NCBI GenBank assembly: GCA_958295735.1
Contig: OY282369.1
Coordinates: 2,394,983-2,458,982 of the forward strand
Direction of reading: 5' to 3'
DNA length: 64,000 bases
Origin: an uncultured Candidatus Cenarchaeum sp.
GTDB lineage: Archaea; Thermoproteota; Nitrososphaeria; Nitrososphaerales; Nitrosopumilaceae
A model generated the notes under the pieces. That model worked only from the letters and a program-made list of their open reading frames with translations, made no database searches and was not told the DNA's origin. Positions within the stretch are counted from its first letter, which is position 1. Each line of letters begins with the position of its first letter. The position numbers and the translations under genes were made by a program. Of the stretch, positions 34,491 through 45,000 are shown in pieces.

Positions 34491-34588
34491 GCGCGGACTC
34501 GCGCCCGAACCGGAACCGCGCCCGGCGGCAGCAACCCGCCCCCCGATCCCGCGCCCGGATCGCAGCGGGCGTGGGTCTGCACGCCGCG
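34491..34588 (+). repeat. M1 MITE relic, GC-shifted, full length
   Basis: Aligns without gaps to M1 copy B (25845-25937) over 93 positions. I count 24 differences, of which 22 are A-to-G or T-to-C. Its terminal repeats match each other less well than those of copies A-C. Confidence 0.75.
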
Positions 34589-34600
34589 CGCCCGTATAGG

Positions 34601-34610
34601 ATTTTATAGC
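34601..34610 (+). promoter_or_regulatory. TATA box of ahcY
   Basis: ATTTTATAGC, 25 bases before the ATG at 34630. Confidence 0.65.
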
Positions 34611-34629
34611 GACGCGCGGGGCCCGCGGC

Positions 34630-35925
34630 ATGGCCTCCCGCCGCGCCCGATCGCCGCCGGCCTCGAAGCGGCCCACCCGCCCCCCCAAGTCCAAGGTACG
34701 CGACGCCGGGCTGGCGCCGCGCGGCAGGCTCGCGTACGAGTGGGCCCGCGGGCACATGGCCATACTGGACGCCACGCTGCGCCGGCTCGGGGACTCCGCG
34801 CCGCTCCGCGGCGTCACGCTGGGGTTCTGCCTGCACATAACCAAGGAGACCTCCGTGCTGCTCATGGGCGCCAAGGAGCTCGGGGCCGAGGTCGCCGCGT
34901 GCCCGGGCAACCCGCTCACGACCCAGGACGACGTGGCCGCGTTCCTGGCCTCAGAGGGGATCCGCGTGTACGCCTGGAACGACCAGACGCCGCAGGAGTA
35001 CGAGTGGTGCATGGACCAGGTCCTGGCCTGCCGCCCCTCCATACTCACCGACGACGGGGCGGACATGAACGTAAAGGCCCACTTTGACCCGCGCTTCTCC
35101 TCGCTGCCCGTGCTGGGCGCCACGGAAGAGACCACCGCCGGCGTGAACCGCATACGGGCCATGGAGCGCAAGGGGCTGCTCCGGTATCCCGTGGTGGTGG
35201 TGAACGACGCCCGCACCAAGCGCATGTTCGACAACCGCCACGGGACCGGCCAGAGCACGGTGGACGGCCTCCTGCGGGCCGCCAACCTGCTGGTGGCCTC
35301 AAAGAAGGTCGTGGTGGCCGGGTACGGCTGGGTCGGGCGCGGGGTGGCCGCCAGGTGCCGCGGGATGGGGGCGCACGTTATAGTGACGGAGGTGGATCCC
35401 GTCAAGGCGCTCGAGGCCCACATGGACGGCTACGGGGTGGTGCCCATGTCGGCGGCGGCCCCGGCCGGCGACATATTCGTCACGTGCACCGGGATGGCGC
35501 GCGTGGTGCGGCCCGAGCACATAGACCGCATGAAGGACGGCGCCGTCCTGGCCAACGTGGGCCACTTCGACGTGGAGATAGACGTGGAGTACCTGCTCGA
35601 AAAGTCCGAGTCCGTCAGGCAGGTGAGGCCCTCGCTCGACGAGTGCGTCCTGCGGGGCGGGAAGAGGGTGTACCTGGTGGGCCGGGGCCGCCTGGCCAAC
35701 CTGGTGGCCGCCGAGGGCCACCCGCCGGAGGTGATGGCCCAGTCGTTCTCCAACCAGATCCTCTCCATCCTGCACATACTGGAGAACCACTCCTCCATGG
35801 GCAGCAGGACGCTCCCCGTCCCCGAGGAGATCGACGCGCAGGTGGCCCGGGACGCCCTCGGGGCGCTCGGCGTCCGCACGGACCGGCTCACCGCGGAGCA
35901 AAAGCGGTACGCCGACAGCTGGTAG
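34630..35925 (+). CDS. ahcY: Adenosylhomocysteinase
   Basis: 431 residues, the compact archaeal form. Substrate-domain motifs CLHITKETSVLLMGAKELGA, CPGNPLTTQDDV and TDDGADMN are present. The catalytic lysine and Asp lie in VNDARTKRMFDNRHGTGQS. The NAD-binding Rossmann loop is VVVAGYGWVGRGVAARCRGMG, and a GHFDVEIDVEYL segment follows. It hydrolyses S-adenosylhomocysteine to adenosine and homocysteine, relieving product inhibition of methyltransferases. It stands alone, strongly promoted. Confidence 0.96.
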   Translation: MASRRARSPPASKRPTRPPKSKVRDAGLAPRGRLAYEWARGHMAILDATLRRLGDSAPLRGVTLGFCLHITKETSVLLMGAKELGAEVAACPGNPLTTQDDVAAFLASEGIRVYAWNDQTPQEYEWCMDQVLACRPSILTDDGADMNVKAHFDPRFSSLPVLGATEETTAGVNRIRAMERKGLLRYPVVVVNDARTKRMFDNRHGTGQSTVDGLLRAANLLVASKKVVVAGYGWVGRGVAARCRGMGAHVIVTEVDPVKALEAHMDGYGVVPMSAAAPAGDIFVTCTGMARVVRPEHIDRMKDGAVLANVGHFDVEIDVEYLLEKSESVRQVRPSLDECVLRGGKRVYLVGRGRLANLVAAEGHPPEVMAQSFSNQILSILHILENHSSMGSRTLPVPEEIDAQVARDALGALGVRTDRLTAEQKRYADSW

Positions 35926-36531
35926 CCCGGAACCCCCGCGCCCGCGGCGATCCGCGCCTCCCCCGGGCGCCCGCGGCCGGCCGCGGCGCATCCTTCCGCC
36001 CGCCGCCGGCCCGGATCGGCGGGGGCATCCGCATTCCCGCGGCGGCCGCCGGGCGCGCCGCCGCCGCGGACCTGCCGCCGCGGCCCGCCAGCCTTCCCGG
36101 GGCGCGCCGGCACCGCGGCGCCCGCGTCCCCCCGCCTCCGGCGCCCACCCGCGGCGGCACCGGGGCCGGTTCCACGCGCGGGAGGCGGCGCCGCGCGCCG
36201 GCCGGCGGCGGGGATGCCTCCGCCGATCCCGGTTAGCGCCCGGCGGGGCGGCCGGCCTCCGGCGGCGCCCCTCCCGCCCGCGGGAGGCCCGGCCGGATCC
36301 CGCGCGCGCGGCCCGCGGCGTTCCTGGCGCGGCCGGGCGGCACGGCGGCCGCAGCGGCGACCGCCGCCGCGCTGAAGGACGGGCCGGCGCATCCCGCGCG
36401 GGGGATCTCGGCCGCGATGCGCAATAGCCGCGCCGGCCCTTCCGATCCCGCCGGGCGGCCGCCGCCGCGATGCGCAATAGCCGCGCCGGCCCTTCCGATC
36501 CCGCCGGGCGGCCGCCGCCGCCGCCGCCGCG
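35926..36531. other. Gene-free spacer with a 53-bp direct repeat
   Basis: GATGCGCAATAGCCGCGCCG then GCCCTTCCGATCCCGCC occurs twice at about 36417 and 36470. No gene recognised. Confidence 0.6.
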
Positions 36532-37716
36532 CTACCTCCCGTGGAAGGGATCGCAGCCGGGCAGGCCGCAGGTGCTCCACGCCATGGAGTATATCATCCT
36601 GTCCACGTGCCTGGGCAGGTGCTCCTCGTACCCCTCCCAGTCGGAGTACTCTTCCAGCTCGATCTCCTGCGGCATGCGCAGCAGCGCCTCAAAGTACCCG
36701 TCCACGCCGAGCTCCCTGGCTTCCAGGATCCTCCCGCGCACCTCCTCGTACAGGTCGGCCATGAACCTGGCGTTCTCCCTCAGGTCCTCCGGATCCGTGC
36801 CGGGCGAGTGGGCGTTGACCGCGTGCCGGATGTCCCACGTGGCCACCTCGCCGAGCACCCTGTGCTTGCCCACGAAGTTGACGTCCTCCTGCCACGCCCC
36901 GGGGATCAGGGCGCGCGGCAGGTACAGGTCGGCCGTCGCGACTATCCGCTCCTCGGGCAGGTAGATCACCGTGGCGGCGTGCCCGTCGGCGGGGCCCATG
37001 TAGTGGAGCTCCACGGCGATCCCGCCCACGTCGATCTCCATGAACTCGTCGAACTCCGTGTCCACCTTTTGCGGCGCCGTGCCGAAGGGATCCATCCTGA
37101 ACATGTCGATGCAGTTCTCGTGGCATATCACCTCGGCCCCCTCGAACGAGGACGTCCCGCCCGCGTGGTCGTAGTGCTCGTGCGTGAGCACTATCCTCGT
37201 CACCGGCGCGTCGGCGATCCCGGCCACGGCCTTTTTGAGCTCGGCCGCCCTCGCGTCGTGCGCGGGATCGGTCACCAGCACGCCCTCCGGCGAGACCACC
37301 ACCAGGCTGCTGTACGCGCCGTCGTAATAGTGGTACACGCCGTCCGCCAGCTCCGTCATGGTGTGCCCCCTGCCCGCCCCGTGCACGGCCGCGGCCCACG
37401 CGGCGCCCGAGTCCATGCGTACCGGGGCCGCGCGCTCCGCCGGCGCCTCCGCGCGCTCCCCCGCCTCCGGCGCCTCCGCGCGCTCCCCCGCCGCCGGCGC
37501 CGCCTGCGGGAACCACGCCTTTTTCCACCCGGCGTACCCGCCCGGCACCTCGGTGCAGAGCCTGTCGCCGCACACGACCCTCTCGGCCTCGGCGGGCGCG
37601 GCGGCCGCGAGCAGGGCGGCGGCGGCCACGGCAGCGGCCGCGAGCGGGACGCCGGCCCGGAGGCGGGCGGACGCCTGCCGCGCGGGTCCGCGCGCCGGGC
37701 GGCGGATGGATGCCAT
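36532..37716 (-). CDS. Secreted metallo-beta-lactamase-fold hydrolase
   Basis: 394 residues. The N-terminus is a signal peptide (Arg-rich, then VPLAAAAVAAAALLAAAAPA). A linker with PEAGERAEA repeats follows. From about residue 125 comes an MBL domain: LTHEHYDHAGG (HxHxDH), His in GPADGHAATV, Asp in VATADLYLP and a late His (NAHSPGTDP). A C-terminal region of about 90 residues follows. It probably hydrolyses a small molecule outside the cell. ATG 37716 lies 27 bases after TAATAAAGC (reverse strand, 37739-37747). Confidence 0.85.
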   Translation of the reverse strand: MASIRRPARGPARQASARLRAGVPLAAAAVAAAALLAAAAPAEAERVVCGDRLCTEVPGGYAGWKKAWFPQAAPAAGERAEAPEAGERAEAPAERAAPVRMDSGAAWAAAVHGAGRGHTMTELADGVYHYYDGAYSSLVVVSPEGVLVTDPAHDARAAELKKAVAGIADAPVTRIVLTHEHYDHAGGTSSFEGAEVICHENCIDMFRMDPFGTAPQKVDTEFDEFMEIDVGGIAVELHYMGPADGHAATVIYLPEERIVATADLYLPRALIPGAWQEDVNFVGKHRVLGEVATWDIRHAVNAHSPGTDPEDLRENARFMADLYEEVRGRILEARELGVDGYFEALLRMPQEIELEEYSDWEGYEEHLPRHVDRMIYSMAWSTCGLPGCDPFHGR

Positions 37717-37749
37717 GCTGCCGCGCAACGGGGGCGCGTAATAAAGCAT

Positions 37750-37836
37750 TGGAGCGCCCGCCGCGATCCGGGAGAGGGATCGGGGGCGGCCTGTCGCTGC
37801 CGGGCGCGGTTCCCGTCCGGGCCCGGGTCCGCGCGC
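37750..37836 (-). repeat. M1 MITE relic, GC-shifted
   Basis: On the minus strand GGGAACCGCGCCCGGCAGCG and AGGCCGCCCCCGATCC match the M1 interior. It lies just upstream of the MBL gene's promoter. Confidence 0.55.
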
Positions 37837-37929
37837 CCGCCGCGGTACCCGCAGTCGGCGATGTCGAGCGCGCCCTTCGCCGCGCCGGGCCCCGTCCCGG
37901 ACCGGCCGGCCGCCCGGACGGCGCTGCCC

Positions 37930-38796
37930 AGCTTTTTGCAACAGCCTCCGATCACTTTACCCCCGCCCGCGACGCGGATGGACGACCTGGTGAGATCGGG
38001 GTCCGGGATGCGCTTCGGCTTTGCGCCGGACCCGCATTCTTTCGCGGCTGCTTCCTCCGCCCGCCGCATCGATCTCGCGGCGGACTATACGGGCGAGTTC
38101 TCGAGTCCCGCCTCCTCCACCGCGCCGCACTCGGCCGGCCCGCCCGCCGCGTCGTGCAACTTCCCCGCCCCCGCGCCCAGCTCCCCGAACGACTTTCCCG
38201 TGGACTTCGCCGCGCGGCAGGCGGGTTGCTGCGCGCCCGTGTCGTTCGGCGCCGCCGTCGCCGGGATCCGAACACTTGTCCATGTAGATCTTTGCACGGC
38301 GCGGCAGTTTCAGGCGGCGCGGGCCCGCGCCCAAAAACTGCACCCGGGATCTACCGGATCGTCCTGCGGTTGCCGCCTTCCCGCGCCGCCCCCCGCGCAC
38401 GGCCCGCGGGGGACCGCCATGCCCGCCGATCCCGCGCCGGGGCGCGGCGGCGGGAACCTGCCCGCCACGCCGGCCCGCGGGGCGCGCCGCGGGGGCCCGG
38501 GATCGTCCGCAGGCGATCGCGGAAGGCGGCGCCCGGCGCGGGCGGCGCGCGGAGCGCATCCGAAGCGCCGGCTCGGCTCCGGGAAGGGGCGGCTGCCGGA
38601 CGCGCCGGGGCGGCGCCCGTCCGCGCCCGGCTACGGGACGGCGGAGGGGCAGGCGCGCGCCAAAAAAAAAAAAAAAAAAACGGCCCGGATCGCTCGGCGC
38701 GCGGGCCGGCCGCGGCCGCCAGAGGGCGCGGCGGGAGGCGGGGCGAAGCAGCGGGCGCGCGCACGGTGCCGCGGCCGCGCCCAAAACCCACACCCG
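37930..38796. mobile_element. Rearranged E1 element relic
   Basis: 37930-38350 matches the right part of the E1 element at 26124 in the same orientation, with KECGSGAKPKRIPDPDLTRS on the minus strand. 38360-38796 matches the left part inverted, including a run of about 18 A at 38664-38682 in place of the T run. Both halves therefore end in the terminal sequence CGCGCCCAAAAC. Confidence 0.5.
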
Positions 38797-38885
38797 GCAT
38801 CTGCCGGCGCGGCGGCGGCAGCGCGGGGGGCGCGCGGCGACCTGGCGATCCGCGGGCGGAAGGCCCAAGACGGGCGCGATGCGCG

Positions 38886-38903
38886 CATTAAATCCTTATT
38901 TCG
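38886..38903 (+). promoter_or_regulatory. Promoter of the giant surface-protein gene
   Basis: ATTAAATCCTTATTTC; the CTTATTT part is about 27 bases before an ATG at 38926. Confidence 0.55.
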
Positions 38904-38925
38904 GGGGGGATTCCGAGCAACCGCC

Positions 38926-38994
38926 ATGCGGGAAGAGATCGCTTCTTGCGCGCCGCGGGGGGGGGGGGCGCGCGGTAGGATCCCGCAGGAGTGA
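38926..38994 (+). CDS. Possible 22-residue leader reading frame
   Basis: MREEIASCAPRGGGARGRIP then stop. It starts where the promoter predicts a leaderless message and contains a run of 12 G (38957-38968). Its stop overlaps a GTG at 38991 that was probably the old start of the giant gene (see 39059). Confidence 0.35.
   Translation: MREEIASCAPRGGGARGRIPQE
38957..38968 (+). repeat. Homopolymer of 12 G
   Basis: Loss of one G would fuse the leader frame at 38926 with the giant gene's frame. Confidence 0.8.
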
Positions 38995-39058
38995 AGCGGG
39001 GGCGGCGCGACGCGCGGCCGCCGAGGATCCCGATCCCGGAGCCGGCCGCGCCCGCGGC

Positions 39059-42000
39059 TTGGCGCGCCCGGGGCGGCGCGACGCGCGGCCGCCGAGTATC
39101 CCGGGGCGCCGCCCGCTCGCGCTCGCCGCGATGCTGATCTCGTCCGCCGCCCTCCTTGCCGCCGCCGCGCCGCCCGCGCACGCGGACGGCCACCCGCTTA
39201 CCGTCGAGATCTCGAACGGCACGGCCTCGCCCACCAGCCTGCACGCCGTGCCGTTCGGCGTGGACTTTAGCAGATCCGTGAACGCCTCCACCTTTGACGC
39301 GTCCGACATCAACGCCTCCTCGGGAGTCGTGCATAACCTGCGCGTGGAGTTTCAGCGCGGCGGCAACTTTGGGGGCTTTGGATCCGGCAACTACACGTTC
39401 GGAGATCCGTACGGCATAGCGGTAGACGGCTCGGGCAACATATACGTGGCCGATACGGGATACAGCCGCGTCCAAATATACGACTCCTTCCGGAACTACG
39501 TGGACACCATCTCCGGCATGTTTGTTACTCCGACCGGAGTCGAAGTAGATGCCTCGGGCAACATCTACGTGGCCGACCCGCAAAGGAACAGCGTATACGT
39601 GTTCAACTCCTCCAGGAACCACACAGACACAATCTCGGACGGGTTCAACAGACCGTACGACGTGGCGATCGACGGCGCCTCGGGCAACATCTACGTGGCC
39701 GACACGAACAACCACCGCGTACGGGTGCTCAACTCCTCCGGGGGCCACATTGACGACATTGGCGGCGGGCTTTCCGGCGGTCTTTTACTTCCGTACGGCG
39801 TGGAGGTGGCCGGCTACACGGGCGACATATACGTGTCTACCGCGATCGCAGGCGTACGGGTGTACAACTCCTCCCTGGACCACATCGACACGATCGACAA
39901 CTCGTTCAACCTCCCGACCGGCGTGGCGATCGACGGCGCCTCGGGAAACATCTACGTGGCCGACTCGAACAACAACCGCGTGCACGTGTTCAACTCCACC
40001 CGGGACTTCGTCACCACGCTTCCGGGCGGGTTTGCCCACCCGCGCGGCGTGGCGGTCGACGCCGCCTCCGGCGTCGTATACGTGGTGAACAGGAATGTCT
40101 ACCGCATCCAGGCATTCAACGTGACCCACGCATTCGACGTGACGAACTCGACCGACGGGCGGACGCTCAACGTGAGCATGCCGGCCGGCCGCGTGCAGGA
40201 CGTGAACGGGACCGCGAACGAGGCGTCCAACGTGGCGAGCGTGAGGATAGACAGGACCGGCCCCACCCCCGAGATCTCGACCGCGCGGCAGAACCACACC
40301 GATGCCGGGACGATCAACTTCCTGGTCAACTTCACCGAGAAGGTCACCGGGTTCGGGTTGGACGACGTTGCGGTTTCGGGCAACGCCACGACCGGCAACG
40401 CAACCAACTTCGCGGGCAGCGACTGGGACATCATCTACGCGTTCGACGTCTCGCCGACCACGGACGGCACGGTGCTGGTGGACGTCGCCGCGGGCGCCGC
40501 CCGGGACGAGGCGGGCAACCCGAGCAACGAGGCGGCGCGGTATTCAGTCACGTACAGCATCCCGCGCCCCACCCCCGTCATCACCTCCTCCCAAACGTCC
40601 CCGACCAACGCCCCCGCCATAAACTACCAGGTGAACTTCACCGAGCAGGTCACCGGGTTCGAGGCGGCCGACGTCGTCCTTTCCGGCGCCGCCGCGCCCG
40701 CCGCCGTGTCCGGCTTCGCGGCAAGCGACGGGAACACCACCTATTCGTTTGACGTCGCGCCCGTCCGGGACGGCACCATACACGTCGACATCGCCGCGGG
40801 AGCGGCGCGTAACGGCATCGGCAGCCCCAGCCACGCGGCCGCGCGGCATTCCATAACGTACGACGGCACGCCCCCCGAGCCGGCCGTCAACTCCACGCAG
40901 ACGGGCACGACCGGCATCACCCCGATCAATTTCCAAGTGACTTTCAGCGAGAACGTCACGGAATTCGCGGCCTCGGACATTGCGGTGACTGGCACCGCCT
41001 CCCACGGCGGCGCAACTAACTTCGCGGGCAGCGGCGCCAACTACACGTTCGACGTCGCTCCGACCGCCGACGGCACGGTGCTGGTGGACGTCGCCGCGGG
41101 CGCCGCCCGGGACGAGGCGGGCAACCCGAGCAACGAGGCGGCGCGGTATTCCGTCACGTACAACGGCTCGCGCCCCACTCCCGTCATCACCTCCTCCCAA
41201 ACGTCCCCGACCAACGCCCCCGCCATAAACTACCAGGTGAACTTCACCGAGCAGGTCACCGGGTTCGAGGCGGCCGACGTCGTCCTTTCCGGCGCCGCCG
41301 CGCCCGCCGCCGTGTCCGGCTTCGCGGCAAGCGACGGGAACACCACCTATTCGTTTGATGTCGCGCCGACCAAGGACGGAACGATACACGTGGACATCGC
41401 CGCGGGAGCGGCGCGGAACGGCATCGGCAGCCCCAGCCACGCGGCCGCGCGGCATTCCATAACGTACGACGGCACGCCCCCCGAGCCGGCCGTCAACTCC
41501 ACGCAGACGGGCACGACCGGCATCACCCCGATCAATTTCCAAGTGACTTTCAGCGAGAACGTCACGGAATTCGCGGCCTCGGACATTGCGGTGACTGGCA
41601 CCGCCTCCCACGGCGGCGCAACTAACTTCGCGGGCAGCGGCGCCGACTACGCGTTCGACGTCGCTCCGACCGCCGACGGCACGGTGCTGGTGGACGTCGC
41701 CGCGGGCGCCGCCCGGGACGAGGCGGGCAACCCCAGCATCGCCGCGCCGCGGTATTCAGTCACGTACAACGGCTCGCGCCCCACCCCCGTCATCACCTCC
41801 TCCCAAACGTCCCCGACCAACGCCCCCGCCATAAACTACCAGGTGAACTTCACCGAGCAGGTCACCGGGTTCGAGGCGGCCGACGTCGTCCTTTCCGGCG
41901 CCGCCGCGCCCGCCGCCGTGTCCGGCTTCGCGGCAAGCGACGGGAACACCACCTATTCGTTCGTCGCCGCGCCGACCAAGGACGGAACGATACACGTCGA

Positions 42001-45000
42001 CATCGCCGCGGGAGCGGCGCGGAACGGCATCGGCAGCCCCAGCCACGCGGCCGCGCGGCATTCCATAACGTACGACGGCACGCCCCCCGAGCCGGCCGTC
42101 AACTCCACGCAGACGGGCACGACCGGCATCACCCCGATCAATTTCCAAGTGACTTTCAGCGAGAACGTCACGGAATTCGCGGCCTCGGACATCAACTTGA
42201 CGGGCACCGCCTCCCACGGCGGCGTGGACAACTTCGCGGGCAGCGGCGCCGACTACGCGTTCGACGTCGCTCCGACCGCCGACGGCACGGTGCTGGTGGA
42301 CGTCGCCGCGGGCGCCGCCCGGGACGAGGCGGGCAACCCCAGCATCGCCGCGCCGCGGTATTCAGTCACGTACAACGGCTCGCGCCCCACTCCCGTCATC
42401 ACCTCCTCCCAAACGTCCCCGACCAACGCCCCCGCCATAAACTACCAGGTGAACTTCACCGAGCAGGTCACCGGGTTCGAGGCGGCCGACGTCGTCCTTT
42501 CCGGCGCCGCCGCGCCCGCCGCCGTGTCCGGCTTCGCGGCAAGCGACGGGAACACCACCTATTCGTTTGATGTCGCGCCGACCAAGGACGGAACGATACA
42601 CGTGGACATCGCCGCGGGAGCGGCGCGGAACGGCATCGGCAGCCCCAGCCACGCGGCCGCGCGGCATTCCATAACGTACGACGGCACGCCCCCCGAGCCG
42701 GCCGTCAACTCCACGCAGACGGGCACGACCGGCATCACCCCGATCAATTTCCAAGTGACTTTCAGCGAGAACGTCACGGAATTCGCGGCCTCGGACATTG
42801 CGGTGACTGGCACCGCCTCCCACGGCGGCGCAACTAACTTCGCGGGCAGCGGCGCCGACTACGCGTTCGACGTCGCTCCGACCGCCGACGGCACGGTGCT
42901 GGTGGACGTCGCCGCGGGCGCCGCCCGGGACGAGGCGGGCAACCCCAGCATCGCCGCGCCGCGGTATTCAGTCACGTACAACGGCTCGCGCCCCACTCCC
43001 GTCATCACCTCCTCCCAAACGTCCCCGACCAACGCCCCCGCCATAAACTACCAGGTGAACTTCACCGAGCAGGTCACCGGGTTCGAGGCGGCCGACGTCG
43101 TCCTTTCCGGCGCCGCCGCGCCCGCCGCCGTGTCCGGCTTCGCGGCAAGCGACGGGAACACCACCTATTCGTTCGTCGCCGCGCCCGTCCGGGACGGCAC
43201 CATACACGTCGACATCGCCGCGGGAGCGGCGCGGAACGGCATCGGCAGCCCCAGCCACGCGGCCGCGCGGCATTCCATAACGTACGACGGCACGCCCCCC
43301 GAGCCGGCCGTCAACTCCACGCAGACGGGCACGACCGGCATCACCCCGATCAATTTCCAAGTGACTTTCAGCGAGAACGTCACGGAATTCGCGGCCTCGG
43401 ACATTGCGGTGACTGGCACCGCCTCCCACGGCGGCGTGGACAACTTCGCGGGCAGCGGCGCCGACTACGCGTTCGACGTCGCTCCGACCGCCGACGGCAC
43501 GGTGCTGGTGGACGTCGCCGCGGGCGCCGCCCGGGACGAGGCGGGCAACCCCAGCATCGCCGCGCCGCGGTATTCAGTCACGTACAACGGCTCGCGCCCC
43601 ACCCCCGTCATCACCTCCTCCCAAACGTCCCCGACCAACGCCCCCGCCATAAACTACCAGGTGAACTTCACCGAGCAGGTCACCGGGTTCGAGGCGGCCG
43701 ACGTCGTCCTTTCCGGCGCCGCCGCGCCCGCCGCCGTGTCCGGCTTCGCGGCAAGCGACGGGAACGCCACCTATTCGTTCGTCGCCGCGCCGACCAAAGA
43801 CGGCATCATACACGTCGACATCGCCGCGGGAGCGGCGCGGAACGGCATCGGCAGCCCCAGCCACGCGGCCGCGCGGCATTCCATAACGTACGACGGCTCT
43901 CCCCCCGAGCCGGCCGTCAACTCCACGCAGACGGGCACGACCGGCATCACCCCGATCAATTTCCAAGTGACTTTCAGCGAGAACGTCACGGAATTCGCGG
44001 CCTCGGACATTGCGGTGACTGGCACCGCCTCCCACGGCGGCGTGGACAACTTCGCGGGCAGCGGCGCCGACTACGCGTTCGACGTCGCTCCGACCGCCGA
44101 CGGCACGGTGCTGGTGGACGTCGCCGCGGGCGCCGCCCGGGACGAGGCGGGCAACCCCAGCATCGCCGCGCCGCGGTATTCAGTCACGTACAACGGCTCG
44201 CGCCCCACCCCCGTCATCACCTCCTCCCAAACGTCCCCGACCAACGCCCCCGCCATAAACTACCAGGTGAACTTCACCGAGCAGGTCACCGGGTTCGAGG
44301 CGGCCGACGTCGTCCTTTCCGGCGCCGCCGCGCCCGCCGCCGTGTCCGGCTTCGCGGCAAGCGACGGGAACGCCACCTATTCGTTCGTCGCCGCGCCGAC
44401 CAAAGACGGCATCATACACGTCGACATCGCCGCGGGAGCGGCGCGGAACGGCATCGGCAGCCCCAGCCACGCGGCCGCGCGGCATTCCATAACGTACGAC
44501 GGCTCTCCCCCGACCCCCGAAATCTCCGCGGTGCAGAACAGCCCGACCAGCGCCGCGACGATCTATTTCCGGGTGAACTTCGGGGAGCCGGTCACCGGGT
44601 TCGGGCCGGGGGACGTCGTCCTTTCGGGCACCGCCCCCCACGGCGGCGTGGACAACTTCGCGGGGGCCGGCGCCTCGTACAACTTCAGCGCCTCGCCGAC
44701 GTCGGACGGGGCGATCCTGGCGAGCATCCCCGCGGGCGCGGCCCTGGACGGGGCCGGGAACGCGAACGAGGCGTCCGCCACCGCGGGCGTCATCGTGGAC
44801 AGGAAGGCCCCGCGCGTCCTGTCCGCCGCGGTCACCGGCCCCCACCAGGTGACGATACGCTACAGCGAGCCCGTGATCGCCTCGGGCTCGCCGTACGGCG
44901 CGCCGACCATAGGCGGCGCGGCCCGGCCCGCGGGCGGCGAACTGCGGGGCAACGGCGGCCCCGAGCACGTCATCCCGTTCGCCGGCGCCGCGGCGGCGCG

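Larger units (their letters stand above)
34174..34629. other. Gene-free GC-rich spacer
   Basis: Low-complexity DNA holding the M1 relic at 34491 and the ahcY promoter. No gene seen. Confidence 0.5.

Noticed and set aside
31777-34836. 1019-residue minus-strand protein across the binding-protein gene
   Set aside because: Composition-driven open frame opposite a well-supported gene.
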